DNA of 21,185 nt from Paenibacillus sp. GTDB lineage: Bacteria > Bacillota > Bacilli > Paenibacillales > NBRC-103111. Position 1 is the first letter of the stretch. Each line of letters starts with the position of its first letter. The DNA lies in contig JARBUQ010000011.1 in assembly GCA_029239545.1 (NCBI GenBank), positions 1 to 21,185 of the forward strand, in the 5' to 3' direction. Shown piece after piece: positions 1 through 7,590 of this stretch. A program made the translations under genes and the position numbers. Under the pieces are notes generated by a model. It did no database searches, was not told where the DNA came from, and saw only the letters and a program-made list of their open reading frames with translations.

Positions 1-97
1 GGAACCACGCGTTCCCATCCCGAACACGACCGTTAAGCCCTCCAGCGCCGATGGTACTTGGACCGCAGGGTCCTGGGAGAGTAGGACGTTGCCAAGC
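1..97 (+). rRNA. rrf: 5S ribosomal RNA, 3' part (5' end outside the window)
   Basis: The first 97 nt match the body and 3' end of a Firmicutes 5S rRNA. Visible landmarks are CCCGAACACGACCGTTAAGC, the CAGCGCCGATGGTACTTG segment, GGGAGAGTAGGACG, and the closing GCCAAGC. About 20 nt of the 5' strand of the terminal helix are missing because the window starts inside the gene. A strong terminator follows directly, so this is probably the last gene of a complete rRNA operon lying upstream. An rRNA operon immediately before guaB is typical of the origin-proximal region in Bacillus and Paenibacillus. Confidence 0.93.
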
Positions 98-107
98 AAC
101 ATGTAGA

Positions 108-156
108 AGCCAAAGTGCTCTCCGGATAATATCCGGGTGAACATTTTGGCTTTTTT
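108..156 (+). terminator. Intrinsic terminator of the rRNA operon
   Basis: A long, slightly imperfect hairpin has a 5' arm starting AGCCAAAGTG and a 3' arm ending ACATTTTGGCT. Its apex pairs CCGGATA with TATCCGG, and a run of six T follows. It lies about 10 nt after the 5S rRNA. Confidence 0.85.
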
Positions 157-246
157 CATGCTTTTTGGTTGTTTAAGGAATACTACTGGAACCCATCAAA
201 AAGCAGGATAGCGAGTTTGCAAAGATTGGCAATCCACTATTCTTCC

Positions 247-276
247 TTGACATTAAAAAAGCCGTTTTGTTACTAT
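247..276 (+). promoter_or_regulatory. Probable sigma-A promoter of guaB
   Basis: A perfect -35 box TTGACA (247-252) is separated by 18 nt from TACTAT (271-276). The guaB start codon lies about 57 nt beyond the -10 box. No riboswitch-like fold was recognised in the leader. Confidence 0.6.
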
Positions 277-332
277 GGCAATAATATATTCGTCAATATA
301 CCAATCTAACATAGATACAGGGGGACTTATTC

Positions 333-1793
333 GTGTGGGAAACTAAGTTTGCAAAAGAAGGATTAACATTCGACGATGTCTTGTTAATTCCCCGTAAGTC
401 AGAAGTTTTTGGTCCGAAGCAAGTAGATGTTTCGACTCACTTATCTCAGCAGCTCAAGCTTAATATTCCACTGATCAGTTCAGCTATGGATACTGTAACA
501 GAAGCCAAGCTTGCGATCTCCATTGCAAGAGAGGGCGGTATTGGGATTATTCATAAGAATATGTCAATCGCTCAGCAGGCTGAAGAAGTGGATCGGGTGA
601 AGCGCTCGGAGAGCGGAGTCATAACGAACCCTTTCTCACTCACTCCGGAACATCACGTGTACGATGCGGAAGAGCTTATGGGCAAATATCGAATTTCTGG
701 TGTCCCTATTGTAGATAAAGATAACAAGCTGGTTGGTATTCTAACCAATCGTGATCTACGGTTTGTCCATGACTATTCGATTAAGATCAAGGAAGTAATG
801 ACGCAGGAGAATTTAGTCACGGCTCCCGTTGGAACTACGCTTGTAGAAGCAGAAGGGATTCTGCAGAAGCATAAGATCGAGAAGCTGCCGCTGGTTGATG
901 AGAATAACAATTTGAAGGGGCTTATTACAATCAAGGATATTGAGAAGGCCATACAATTCCCTAACGCCGCTAAGGACAAGCAGGGAAGACTATTGGTAGG
1001 TGCAGCTCTTGGAGCTTCCAAAGACGCCTTAGAACGTGCTACAGCGCTTGTAAATGTAGGTGCAGATCTTGTAGTGGTGGACTCGGCTCACGGTCATCAC
1101 ATCAATATCCTCGAAACCGTGCGTAAGCTCAGACAGCAGTTCCCTGAACTGACCATTGTTGCCGGTAACGTAGCTACTGGTGAGGGGACCCGTGATCTCA
1201 TTGAAGCAGGAGCTTCGGTCGTTAAGGTTGGAATGGGGCCGGGTTCGATCTGTACGACTCGGGTTATTGCAGGTATTGGGGTGCCCCAAATTACAGCGAT
1301 TTACGATTGTGCAACTGTTGCCAGAAAATATGGAGTTCCAATTATTGCAGATGGTGGAGTGAAGTATTCGGGTGATATTACAAAGGCAATTGCAGCTGGA
1401 GCGGACGCGATTATGATCGGAAGCCTGTTCGCAGGCACCGAAGAGAGTCCTGGGGAATCGGAGATCTTCCAGGGCCGTCAATATAAGGTGTATCGAGGAA
1501 TGGGTTCTATTGGTGCAATGAAGGATGGCAGTAAGGATCGGTATTTTCAGGAAAATGAATCAAAGCTCGTACCTGAAGGTATCGAAGGACGTGTTGCATA
1601 CAAGGGAGCCTTAAAAGATACCATTCATCAGCTTGTAGGCGGATTGATTCAAGGGATGGGTTATTGCGGGACAAGGACACTTGAGGAGCTTAAGAATGAT
1701 ACTGCCTTCATCCGTATATCTGGTGCTGGCTTGAGAGAGAGTCATCCCCATGATGTACAGATTACGAAGGAAGCTCCGAACTATTCGCTCTAA
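333..1793 (+). CDS. guaB: IMP dehydrogenase (GuaB)
   Basis: Catalyses the NAD-dependent oxidation of IMP to XMP, the committed step of GMP synthesis in the cytoplasm. The 486-residue length is normal for the family. The barrel opens with the typical LTFDDVLLIP at residues 11-20. Two CBS domains are inserted at roughly residues 95-215. The catalytic loop reads GSICTTR with Cys307, and the mobile flap contains the MGSIGAM segment. The start is GTG, supported by AGGGGG at 319-324, 8 nt upstream. It has its own promoter upstream and a terminator downstream, so it appears to be transcribed alone. Placement between an rRNA operon and dacA is as in B. subtilis. Identity is essentially certain. Confidence 0.98.
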   Translation: MWETKFAKEGLTFDDVLLIPRKSEVFGPKQVDVSTHLSQQLKLNIPLISSAMDTVTEAKLAISIAREGGIGIIHKNMSIAQQAEEVDRVKRSESGVITNPFSLTPEHHVYDAEELMGKYRISGVPIVDKDNKLVGILTNRDLRFVHDYSIKIKEVMTQENLVTAPVGTTLVEAEGILQKHKIEKLPLVDENNNLKGLITIKDIEKAIQFPNAAKDKQGRLLVGAALGASKDALERATALVNVGADLVVVDSAHGHHINILETVRKLRQQFPELTIVAGNVATGEGTRDLIEAGASVVKVGMGPGSICTTRVIAGIGVPQITAIYDCATVARKYGVPIIADGGVKYSGDITKAIAAGADAIMIGSLFAGTEESPGESEIFQGRQYKVYRGMGSIGAMKDGSKDRYFQENESKLVPEGIEGRVAYKGALKDTIHQLVGGLIQGMGYCGTRTLEELKNDTAFIRISGAGLRESHPHDVQITKEAPNYSL

Positions 1794-1806
1794 TGCTTTG
1801 AACAAC

Positions 1807-1854
1807 AAGAGGCTTTTTCATCATCTCCCAGCGGGGTGGAAAAGTCTCTTTTTT
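1807..1854 (+). terminator. Intrinsic terminator after guaB
   Basis: The 5' arm starting AAGAGGCTTTTT pairs with a 3' arm ending AAAAGTCTCTT, and a T run follows. It lies 14 nt after the guaB stop codon. Confidence 0.8.
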
Positions 1855-1930
1855 GCTTGCTTTTTTCAACAGTTGGCCGTTCTGAATCTATTTAATAGAT
1901 CTTCATAACCTTTTGTCCTCTAACCTCGTA

Positions 1931-1939
1931 TGTTACAAT
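1931..1939 (+). promoter_or_regulatory. Probable extended -10 promoter of dacA
   Basis: TGT directly precedes TACAAT (1934-1939), which is an extended -10 arrangement. The -35 region is weak: TTGTCC at 1913-1918 gives only a 15-nt spacer. The dacA start codon lies 39 nt further on. Confidence 0.5.
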
Positions 1940-1977
1940 GAAAGAATAGATGAATAGGATAAGGAGTTGGCAGAAGC

Positions 1978-3282
1978 GTGTCAGAAGGTAACAGGAAAAG
2001 AAAGTGGTTCGGTTGGATAGGAAGTGGCGTACTCGGACTTCATATGCTGCAATTGTTCTTATATGCACCAACGGCTCAAGCTGCTGATCCCGTGGATTTG
2101 AAGCTGGATGGGAAGGCGGCTATTGTTATGGAAGCCTCCACTGGCCAAGTATTGTTCGATTTTAATGCGGATGAGATTCTACCTCCGGCCAGTATGTCCA
2201 AGATGATGACCGAATATATCGTGATGGAGACGATCAAGTCCGGCAAGATCAAATGGGAAGACGTAGTTACGACTAGCCGATATGCAGCAGATGTAATTGG
2301 ATCCGGCGATCTGTTGGCTTTTCAGGAGAAGTCCACGGTTAAGGATTTGTTCGGAGCCATGTCAATTTATTCCGCGAATGATGCTACGGTTGCTCTGGCC
2401 GAATATGTAGCTGGCACGGAAGAGAACTTCGTAAAGATGATGAACGATACGGCCAAGAAGCTCGGTTTCAATGCGCAATCGCAGTTTATTAATTCAACAG
2501 GCTTATCCAGAGCCGATTTGGGGAAATACCAACCAGCCAATACAACCGGTGAAACTCAAATTACGGCAAGGGATGCAGCTACGCTGGCCTATCATATCGT
2601 TAATGAACACAAGGAAGTGTTGGAATACTCGAGCATACCCGCCAAGAAGTTCAGGGAGAAGGACAAGGATCCGATGATCAATTGGAACTGGATGCTTGAT
2701 GGGAACAAGGACAGTGTCAATTTCAAGAAGTATGTGTATCCAGGCTTGGATGGCCTCAAAACAGGGCATACGGACGAAGCTGGTTATTGCTTCACAGGGA
2801 CTGCAGTTAAGAACGGAATGAGGCTGATTACAGTCATCATGAGTGCGTCCTCTATGGAACAGCGTTTTCTGGAAACTCGCAAGCTGCTGGACTATGGATT
2901 CAACAATTTTGAGATGAAGCCGGTGCTTGCTGCCAAGAGTGAAATAGAATCGCTCAAAACCGTGAATATTAAAAAAGGCGTCAAAACAAATGTGCCTGTC
3001 GTTACAGAGAATAACGTGGACTTTGTAGTGAAGAAAGGGGAAACCCCTAACATAGAGGTGGTTGCCGCTCCGAATGAAGAAGTCAAGACTGCTCCGATTA
3101 AGACGGGGGATGCGCTGGGTAAAGTAACGGTCAAATATGGAGGTTTGGAGAAACAAGTCAACTTGGTGGCAACCGAAGATATGGAAAAGGGAAGCTGGTT
3201 CAGGTTGTTTTTCCGAGCGATCAAAAACTTTTTCGGCAATATTTTCTCAGGGATAGCCAATGGATTGAAGAACGTCTTCTAA
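1978..3282 (+). CDS. dacA: D-alanyl-D-alanine carboxypeptidase, PBP5 type (DacA)
   Basis: A low-molecular-weight penicillin-binding protein that removes the terminal D-Ala from peptidoglycan pentapeptides and so limits cross-linking. All three serine-enzyme motifs are visible: S72-M-S-K75 with the nucleophile Ser72, S132-A-N134, and K261-T-G263. A signal peptide covers about residues 1-35, with a basic start RKRKW, a hydrophobic core and a probable cleavage site at AQA. A PBP5-type C-terminal beta domain follows, and the last ~30 residues form an aromatic, amphipathic helix (WFRLFFRAIKNFF) of the kind that anchors PBP5 to the outer membrane face. The start is GTG with AAGGAG at 1961-1966. Length (434) and position between guaB and pdxS match the B. 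subtilis gene. Confidence 0.97.
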   Translation: MSEGNRKRKWFGWIGSGVLGLHMLQLFLYAPTAQAADPVDLKLDGKAAIVMEASTGQVLFDFNADEILPPASMSKMMTEYIVMETIKSGKIKWEDVVTTSRYAADVIGSGDLLAFQEKSTVKDLFGAMSIYSANDATVALAEYVAGTEENFVKMMNDTAKKLGFNAQSQFINSTGLSRADLGKYQPANTTGETQITARDAATLAYHIVNEHKEVLEYSSIPAKKFREKDKDPMINWNWMLDGNKDSVNFKKYVYPGLDGLKTGHTDEAGYCFTGTAVKNGMRLITVIMSASSMEQRFLETRKLLDYGFNNFEMKPVLAAKSEIESLKTVNIKKGVKTNVPVVTENNVDFVVKKGETPNIEVVAAPNEEVKTAPIKTGDALGKVTVKYGGLEKQVNLVATEDMEKGSWFRLFFRAIKNFFGNIFSGIANGLKNVF

Positions 3283-3287
3283 AGGTA

Positions 3288-3316
3288 TTGTGAAAAAGTA
3301 AAGCTTGCTGTACAAT
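3288..3316 (+). promoter_or_regulatory. Probable sigma-A promoter of pdxST
   Basis: TTGTGA (3288-3293), a 17-nt spacer, then TACAAT (3311-3316). It begins just after the dacA stop codon, about 68 nt before the pdxS start. No terminator was seen between dacA and this promoter, so read-through from dacA is possible. Confidence 0.65.
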
Positions 3317-3383
3317 GACTTTTTAGAGCATACTGACACTAATCTAAGCATAGATCTACCAATGGATCAGGAGGTATTTAGCA

Positions 3384-4265
3384 ATGGAAACAGGAACATG
3401 GGGCGTCAAAAAAGGAATGGCTGAAATGCAAAAAGGTGGCGTCATTATGGACGTCATGAGCGCGGAGCAAGCAAAGATCGCAGAAGCGGCTGGAGCATCA
3501 GCTGTAATGGCATTAGAGCGCGTACCATCAGAAATTCGAGCACATGGCGGAGTTGCCCGGATGGCAGATCCAACTATTCTCGAGCAAGTCATGAGCGTAG
3601 TCAGTATTCCGGTAATGGCCAAAGCTCGTATCGGTCACTACGTGGAAGCGCGTGTATTAGAAGCCCTTGGTGCGGACTACATCGATGAGAGTGAAGTTTT
3701 GACTCCAGCCGATGATATTTTCCATATCAGCAAAAAAGATTTCACTGTACCCTTCGTATGTGGAGCCAAGGATCTTGGCGAAGCTCTTCGTCGGATCAGC
3801 GAAGGTGCAGCAATGCTTCGTACGAAAGGTGAACCGGGAACAGGCAATGTAGTTGAAGCCGTTCGCCACCTACGTATTATCAATGGTCAAATCCGCAGAA
3901 TTCAAAGCCTGTCCAAGGATGAGTTATATAATGAATCAAAGGTTCTGGCTGCTCCATATGAGCTCGTTCTGTACGTTCATGAGAATGGCAAGCTTCCAGT
4001 TGTCAACTTTGCAGCAGGCGGTGTAGCTACTCCATCTGATGCCGCTCTGATGATGCATCTGGGCGCAGACGGTGTGTTCGTAGGCTCTGGTATTTTCACT
4101 TCCGAACATCCTGAGAAGTTCGCCAAAGCGATTGTACAAGCTACTACACACTATACCGATTATGCTTTGATAGCAGAAGTTTCCAAGAACCTGGGAACCC
4201 CGATGAAGGGAATCGAAATCTCCACGCTTGACGCATCCCAACGTATGCAGGATCGCGGAAAGTAA
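3384..4265 (+). CDS. pdxS: Pyridoxal 5'-phosphate synthase, PdxS subunit
   Basis: The synthase subunit of the ribose-5-phosphate-dependent vitamin B6 pathway. It condenses a pentose phosphate, a triose phosphate and ammonia from PdxT to pyridoxal phosphate, and assembles as a dodecamer decorated with PdxT. The 293-residue TIM barrel is highly conserved. Asp23 (IMDV), the Schiff-base Lys80 in PVMAKARIGH, and the second catalytic Lys148 in MLRTKGEPGTGN are all present. NFAAGGVATP and the phosphate-binding GADGVFVGSGIF are also intact. The ATG start has AGGAGG at 3369-3374. It is followed after 22 nt by pdxT, its obligate partner. Confidence 0.98.
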   Translation: METGTWGVKKGMAEMQKGGVIMDVMSAEQAKIAEAAGASAVMALERVPSEIRAHGGVARMADPTILEQVMSVVSIPVMAKARIGHYVEARVLEALGADYIDESEVLTPADDIFHISKKDFTVPFVCGAKDLGEALRRISEGAAMLRTKGEPGTGNVVEAVRHLRIINGQIRRIQSLSKDELYNESKVLAAPYELVLYVHENGKLPVVNFAAGGVATPSDAALMMHLGADGVFVGSGIFTSEHPEKFAKAIVQATTHYTDYALIAEVSKNLGTPMKGIEISTLDASQRMQDRGK

Positions 4266-4287
4266 GCACAAGAAAGAAGGGTTTACC

Positions 4288-4872
4288 ATGAAGATTGGCG
4301 TTCTTGCGCTTCAAGGTGCCGTTGCCGAACATATTCGCATGATTGAACGGGCGGGTGCACAAGGCGTTATCGTGAAGAGAACGGAACAGTTGGCTGATAT
4401 TGATGGACTTATTCTTCCAGGTGGAGAAAGCACTACAATTGGCAAGCTGATGAGGGATTATGGTTTTATAGAGGCGCTTCAGGCGTTCTCGAACGAAGGA
4501 AAGCCATTATTCGGCACATGCGCGGGATTAATTGTATTAGCGGACCAGATTGAAGGACAAGCACAGTCGCATATCGGTGTTATGGATATGACAGTACAGC
4601 GCAATGCATTCGGCAGACAGCGTGAGAGCTTCGAGACGACTTTATCCATTAAAGGGATCTCTGAAGGCGTAAGGGCTGTGTTCATACGGGCTCCGTTGAT
4701 CAAATCGGTTGGGGAGTCTGTTGACATCCTATCAGAGTACAAAGGGGAGATCGTTGCGGCCCGACAAGGCCATCTCCTTGCAGTGTCCTTCCATCCTGAA
4801 TTGACAGATGATTATCAGTTGCATCAATATTTTGTCAACATGGTCGAACAATCGCAGGTCACATCCGTATAA
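4288..4872 (+). CDS. pdxT: Pyridoxal 5'-phosphate synthase, glutaminase subunit PdxT
   Basis: A class I glutamine amidotransferase that hydrolyses glutamine and channels ammonia to PdxS. It is a 194-residue single domain starting MKIGVLALQGAVAEH. The catalytic triad is Cys78 (GTCAGL), His169 and Glu171 (SFHPEL). The oxyanion and glutamine-binding segment LPGGEST sits at about residues 43-49. The reading frame stays open upstream to 4228, inside pdxS, but the ATG at 4288 is chosen because GAAGG (4276-4280) lies 7 nt before it and family proteins begin at this residue. It is co-transcribed with pdxS and followed by a hairpin. Confidence 0.97.
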   Translation: MKIGVLALQGAVAEHIRMIERAGAQGVIVKRTEQLADIDGLILPGGESTTIGKLMRDYGFIEALQAFSNEGKPLFGTCAGLIVLADQIEGQAQSHIGVMDMTVQRNAFGRQRESFETTLSIKGISEGVRAVFIRAPLIKSVGESVDILSEYKGEIVAARQGHLLAVSFHPELTDDYQLHQYFVNMVEQSQVTSV

Positions 4873-4890
4873 AGATAAGCGCCTGCTGAG

Positions 4891-4935
4891 AAAGAAGGCA
4901 CCTGGTTCGGCGAAATGCCGCTCAGGTGCTTCTTT
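4891..4935 (+). terminator. Hairpin, probable terminator between pdxT and serS
   Basis: A near-perfect long stem pairs AAAGAAGGCACCTG with CAGGTGCTTCTTT, with one bulged G. The loop holds an inner CGGC-GAAAT-GCCG stem. The descending strand ends in TTCTTT rather than a pure T run, so termination may be incomplete and serS may be partly fed from pdxST. Confidence 0.6.
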
Positions 4936-5004
4936 GTTGAATATTTATCCAGAGTATAGTACATTATATTCCATACACTATGTCCCTAACGGGAGGGGTT
5001 TTTT

Positions 5005-6285
5005 TTGTTTGACGTCAAGTTACTAAGAAGCGACAGAGCAAGAGTAGAAGAAGCTCTAGGCCATAGAGGCAAGAATTATGAGGAGTTAGGCTTATTTGAA
5101 GGCGTTGACACAAGAAGACGCGAGTTGCTTCAACAATCCGATCAGCTGAAGAATCGACGCAATATCGTATCGCAGGAAGTGGCAAGGCTCAAGAAGAGCG
5201 GAGATAATGCTGAATCCTTAATCGTAGAGATGCGTGATGTCTCGGATACAATTAAGCATTTAGATGATGAGATTCGTGTGCTGGAGGAAGATTTGAATAA
5301 AATCTTGCTGGCCATCCCGAACTTGCCCCATCCCTCTGTCCCAGTTGGACGATCGGAATCAGATAATGTGGAACTGAGAACATGGGGAGAAGCGCCTGCT
5401 CTTTCCTTTGCTCCCAAAGCCCATTGGGAAATTGCCCATTCGTTAGGAATTCTTGATTTCGAAGCAGCAGCCAAGGTTACAGGATCCCGCTTCGTATTTT
5501 ACAAGGGCTATGGAGCGCGTTTGGAGCGTGCTCTAATGAACTTTATGATGGATCTGCATGCAGACCAGCATGGATATGAAGAAATGCTTCCTCCCTACCT
5601 TGTGAACCGCGACAGCTTAACGGGGACAGGCCAGCTTCCCAAGTTCGAAGAGGATGTATTCAAGGTACACGGAACGGAATACTTTCTTATTCCAACTGCA
5701 GAGGTGCCTGTTACGAACTATCACCGTGATGAGATCATGAATGGAGAAGAGCTGCCTAAGAATTATGTAGCCTTCAGCGCTTGTTTCCGATCTGAGGCAG
5801 GATCTGCCGGCAGAGATACACGGGGATTAATTCGCCAGCATCAATTCAACAAGATTGAGCTGGTCAAATTATGCAAGCCCGAAGAGTCTTACGAAGAGCT
5901 GGAGAAGCTCACACAGCATGCAGAGAAGGTGCTACAGCTCCTGAAGCTTCCTTATCGACTGCTAAGTCTCTGCACAGGAGATATAGGGTTCTCGTCCGCC
6001 AAAACGTATGATTTGGAGGTATGGCTACCTAGTGGGGACTCCTACCGAGAGATTTCTTCTTGCAGTAATTTTGAAGATTTTCAAGCTAGACGTGCTAATA
6101 TTCGGTTCCGCCGTGATGCGAAGGCTAAACCTGAGTTCGTTCATACGTTGAACGGGTCGGGACTGGCAATTGGCAGGACGGTTGCGGCTATCCTGGAGAA
6201 TTACCAGCAAGCTGATGGCAGTGTATTAATTCCGGAAGTGCTGCAGCCTTATATGAATGGACTTCAGCTCATTCCATCGAAGTAA
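5005..6285 (+). CDS. serS: Seryl-tRNA synthetase
   Basis: Charges tRNA-Ser (and tRNA-Sec where present) with serine. At 426 residues it has the standard bacterial architecture: an N-terminal antiparallel coiled coil (about residues 30-100) that grips the long variable arm of tRNA-Ser, then a class II catalytic core. TGTGQLPKFEED, motif 2 with R262 in ACFRSEAGSAGRDT, and motif 3 GSGLAIGR with R391 are intact. The start is TTG, chosen because GGGAGGGG (4991-4998) lies 6 nt upstream and MFDVKLLR is the usual N-terminus. The start codon forms the end of an eight-T run. No T-box leader precedes it. A tRNA-Ser gene follows directly. Confidence 0.97.
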   Translation: MFDVKLLRSDRARVEEALGHRGKNYEELGLFEGVDTRRRELLQQSDQLKNRRNIVSQEVARLKKSGDNAESLIVEMRDVSDTIKHLDDEIRVLEEDLNKILLAIPNLPHPSVPVGRSESDNVELRTWGEAPALSFAPKAHWEIAHSLGILDFEAAAKVTGSRFVFYKGYGARLERALMNFMMDLHADQHGYEEMLPPYLVNRDSLTGTGQLPKFEEDVFKVHGTEYFLIPTAEVPVTNYHRDEIMNGEELPKNYVAFSACFRSEAGSAGRDTRGLIRQHQFNKIELVKLCKPEESYEELEKLTQHAEKVLQLLKLPYRLLSLCTGDIGFSSAKTYDLEVWLPSGDSYREISSCSNFEDFQARRANIRFRRDAKAKPEFVHTLNGSGLAIGRTVAAILENYQQADGSVLIPEVLQPYMNGLQLIPSK

Positions 6286-6308
6286 AGATCGAATTTTATG
6301 ATAAGCTC

Positions 6309-6337
6309 TTGAAAGCGGCGGCCCGCTGTGGTACAAT
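6309..6337 (+). promoter_or_regulatory. Strong sigma-A promoter of tRNA-Ser
   Basis: TTGAAA (6309-6314), a 17-nt spacer, then TACAAT (6332-6337), near consensus. The mature tRNA begins 42 nt after the -10 box, so the transcript probably carries a short 5' leader removed by RNase P. Confidence 0.8.
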
Positions 6338-6378
6338 GCTCTTTGTCACTATAGACTTAACCGTCTATGTGACCTCTT

Positions 6379-6465
6379 GGAGAGGTGGTCGAGTGGTTTA
6401 AGGCTCTGGTCTTGAAAACCAGCGAAGGGGAAACTCTTCCGTGGGTTCGAATCCCACCCTCTCCG
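6379..6465 (+). tRNA. tRNA-Ser (anticodon UGA)
   Basis: An 87-nt tRNA with a class II fold. The acceptor pairs GGAGAGG with CCTCTCC and has discriminator G. The anticodon arm is CTGGT-CTTGAAA-ACCAG with anticodon TGA at 6413-6415. A long variable arm (GAAGGGGAAACTCTTC) and a GGGTTCGAATCCC T-arm follow. CCA is not encoded. It reads UCN codons and lies directly downstream of serS, the gene for its charging enzyme. Confidence 0.97.
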
Positions 6466-6482
6466 TATACGAATAAGACAAG

Positions 6483-6508
6483 AAACGACCTTTAGGGGTC
6501 GTTTTTTT
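6483..6508 (+). terminator. Intrinsic terminator after tRNA-Ser
   Basis: AAACGACC pairs with GGTCGTTT around a short TTTAGG loop, and the 3' arm runs into seven T. Confidence 0.9.
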
Positions 6509-6656
6509 GTTGATACTCTTAACGGAAGCTTCGTCCAACGGACAGTAAGAGACGAAAAACAGATCACTGAATGGACATGGCTTATTTTGTGGTCATCTAT
6601 ATAGAATAAATCCTTTCTCCATATGGCATTGTAATGGGGGAGGAGGTGGTTATAGA

Positions 6657-7001
6657 ATGAGTAAATCCGATACTTTGACGCTTGGACAAGAACAGTTAAG
6701 AGAGGCGTGGAGCCGCTCATTACCGACTGTAATGAATAGCTCGGACCTGGTGGAGGTTCTTCCTGGACCTACGGAGCAGTCGCTGCGTATCCATATCGCT
6801 TCGGTTGGACGCACGAAATATTCCCTCGATTTCAGCGTGACTTATATGGACTCCCGTGAAGTCAGAGTAGAGCTGGTGGATGTTGAGAAGGATGATCGAT
6901 CGGTGGATGAGCATAGCGAAATGGTCCAACGCGTCATCCAGCAGTATGTCAGGCAGCTTCATGAATGCGCACAAGCGCTTCATAATGTAACCCACAAGTA
7001 A
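6657..7001 (+). CDS. Conserved-looking hypothetical protein, 114 aa
   Basis: I do not recognise this protein. It is an acidic, soluble-looking alpha/beta protein with no signal peptide or membrane segment. A short N-terminal part is followed by beta-strand-like stretches (SLRIHIASVG, YSLDFSVTYM, EVRVELVDVE) and a C-terminal helix (residues ~85-112) rich in Gln, His and Arg. It is very likely real because an exceptionally strong ribosome site, GGGGGAGGAGGTGG (6636-6649), sits in front of the ATG and codon use resembles its neighbours. It opens a run of short genes that includes sspP, so a role in sporulation or the spore is possible, but that rests only on position. Confidence 0.75.
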   Translation: MSKSDTLTLGQEQLREAWSRSLPTVMNSSDLVEVLPGPTEQSLRIHIASVGRTKYSLDFSVTYMDSREVRVELVDVEKDDRSVDEHSEMVQRVIQQYVRQLHECAQALHNVTHK

Positions 7002-7020
7002 TCTGTGCGGAGGGATGACC

Positions 7021-7167
7021 ATGGGTAAGAAAAAGGGAAAAGACAAGAATTTGGCCAATGTAGTAAAGGATTTAGAGACCACACCAGTTAATAGTCATCA
7101 AGCACAGCAATGGCAGCAGGACAGTAATGATCGCAGGCATCAGGATGCACTTAATCACGATGAATAA
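7021..7167 (+). CDS. Small hypothetical protein, 48 aa
   Basis: A 48-codon frame from ATG 7021 to TAA 7165-7167, starting 19 nt after the preceding gene with GGAGGG at 7009-7014. The product begins with a lysine-rich tail (MGKKKGKDKN) and ends in a Gln/Asn/Asp/His-rich hydrophilic segment. It contains no Cys and has a single Trp. Size and composition recall minor small acid-soluble spore proteins, and the next gene is one, but I see no specific family signature. It probably belongs to the same transcript as its two neighbours. Confidence 0.6.
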   Translation: MGKKKGKDKNLANVVKDLETTPVNSHQAQQWQQDSNDRRHQDALNHDE

Positions 7168-7215
7168 ATGTCGAATCGACGATTCAATTTGTGAATGAGG
7201 AGGAACTAGAAGAAC

Positions 7216-7368
7216 ATGTCTAAACCAACTACACAGCCTGTAAACTCTCCGACAGAGCAGCGTTCCCGAAATCAGAATAATAACAATCATGCCCAGCAAG
7301 AGCCTCATTCCGGTTCAAAGAAAACGAAGAAAGCCAATCATACAAGCCATAACAATCCACAAGGGTAA
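7216..7368 (+). CDS. sspP: Small acid-soluble spore protein P-like (SspP)
   Basis: A 50-residue, strongly hydrophilic peptide from ATG 7216 to TAA 7366-7368. Its second half, EPHSGSKKTKKANHTSHN, closely follows the core of B. subtilis SspP (as I recall it, [20 protein letters not shown]). That is the diagnostic part of this small family. The N-terminal half is a low-complexity Thr/Pro/Asn/Gln tail. Proteins of this type are made in the forespore and packed into the spore core. The ribosome site GAGGAGGA (7197-7204) is 11 nt from the ATG, slightly far. Forespore expression would be expected, but no clear sigma-G promoter could be picked out. Confidence 0.8.
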   Translation: MSKPTTQPVNSPTEQRSRNQNNNNHAQQEPHSGSKKTKKANHTSHNNPQG

Positions 7369-7441
7369 AAAATGGATGAATAATACCCTCCTTAATGAGG
7401 CATCATACTAAGGACGGTGTGAAGAGAGAGGTGTGGTTCCG

Positions 7442-7540
7442 TTGAATGCTTCAGCAGAAATTCACTACTTTGATCATACTACCTCTTTACAGAAAGCAGA
7501 GGGATGTGCCAAAGACACTTTAGTGTTTCAAACACATTAG
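7442..7540 (+). CDS. Possible 32-aa peptide with TTG start (doubtful)
   Basis: An open frame runs from TTG 7442 to TAG 7538-7540, encoding MNASAEIHYFDHTTSLQKAE followed by GCAKDTLVFQTH. In its favour, GAGAGGTG, which is close to the ideal AGGAGGTG, lies about 8 nt upstream, and it fills the interval between sspP and the terminator. Against it are the short length, the non-ATG start and the lack of a family I recognise. Confidence 0.3.
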   Translation: MNASAEIHYFDHTTSLQKAEGCAKDTLVFQTH

Positions 7541-7590
7541 GATTGTTGGCTAACAGCAGTCACCAAGGTTTTTGAATAAAAGGTTAGAAA

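Noticed and set aside
2503..3156. 217-codon minus-strand open frame inside dacA
   Set aside because: Fully overlaps an intact, motif-complete dacA, has no good ribosome site, and its translation resembles no protein.
4228..4287. Longer PdxT with an N-terminal extension overlapping pdxS
   Set aside because: The extension has no ribosome site, is encoded inside pdxS, and is absent from the family; the ATG at 4288 fits both criteria.
4873..5004. T-box riboswitch upstream of serS
   Set aside because: The gap is too short and lacks the conserved AGGGTGGNACCGCG sequence; only a terminator-like hairpin is present.
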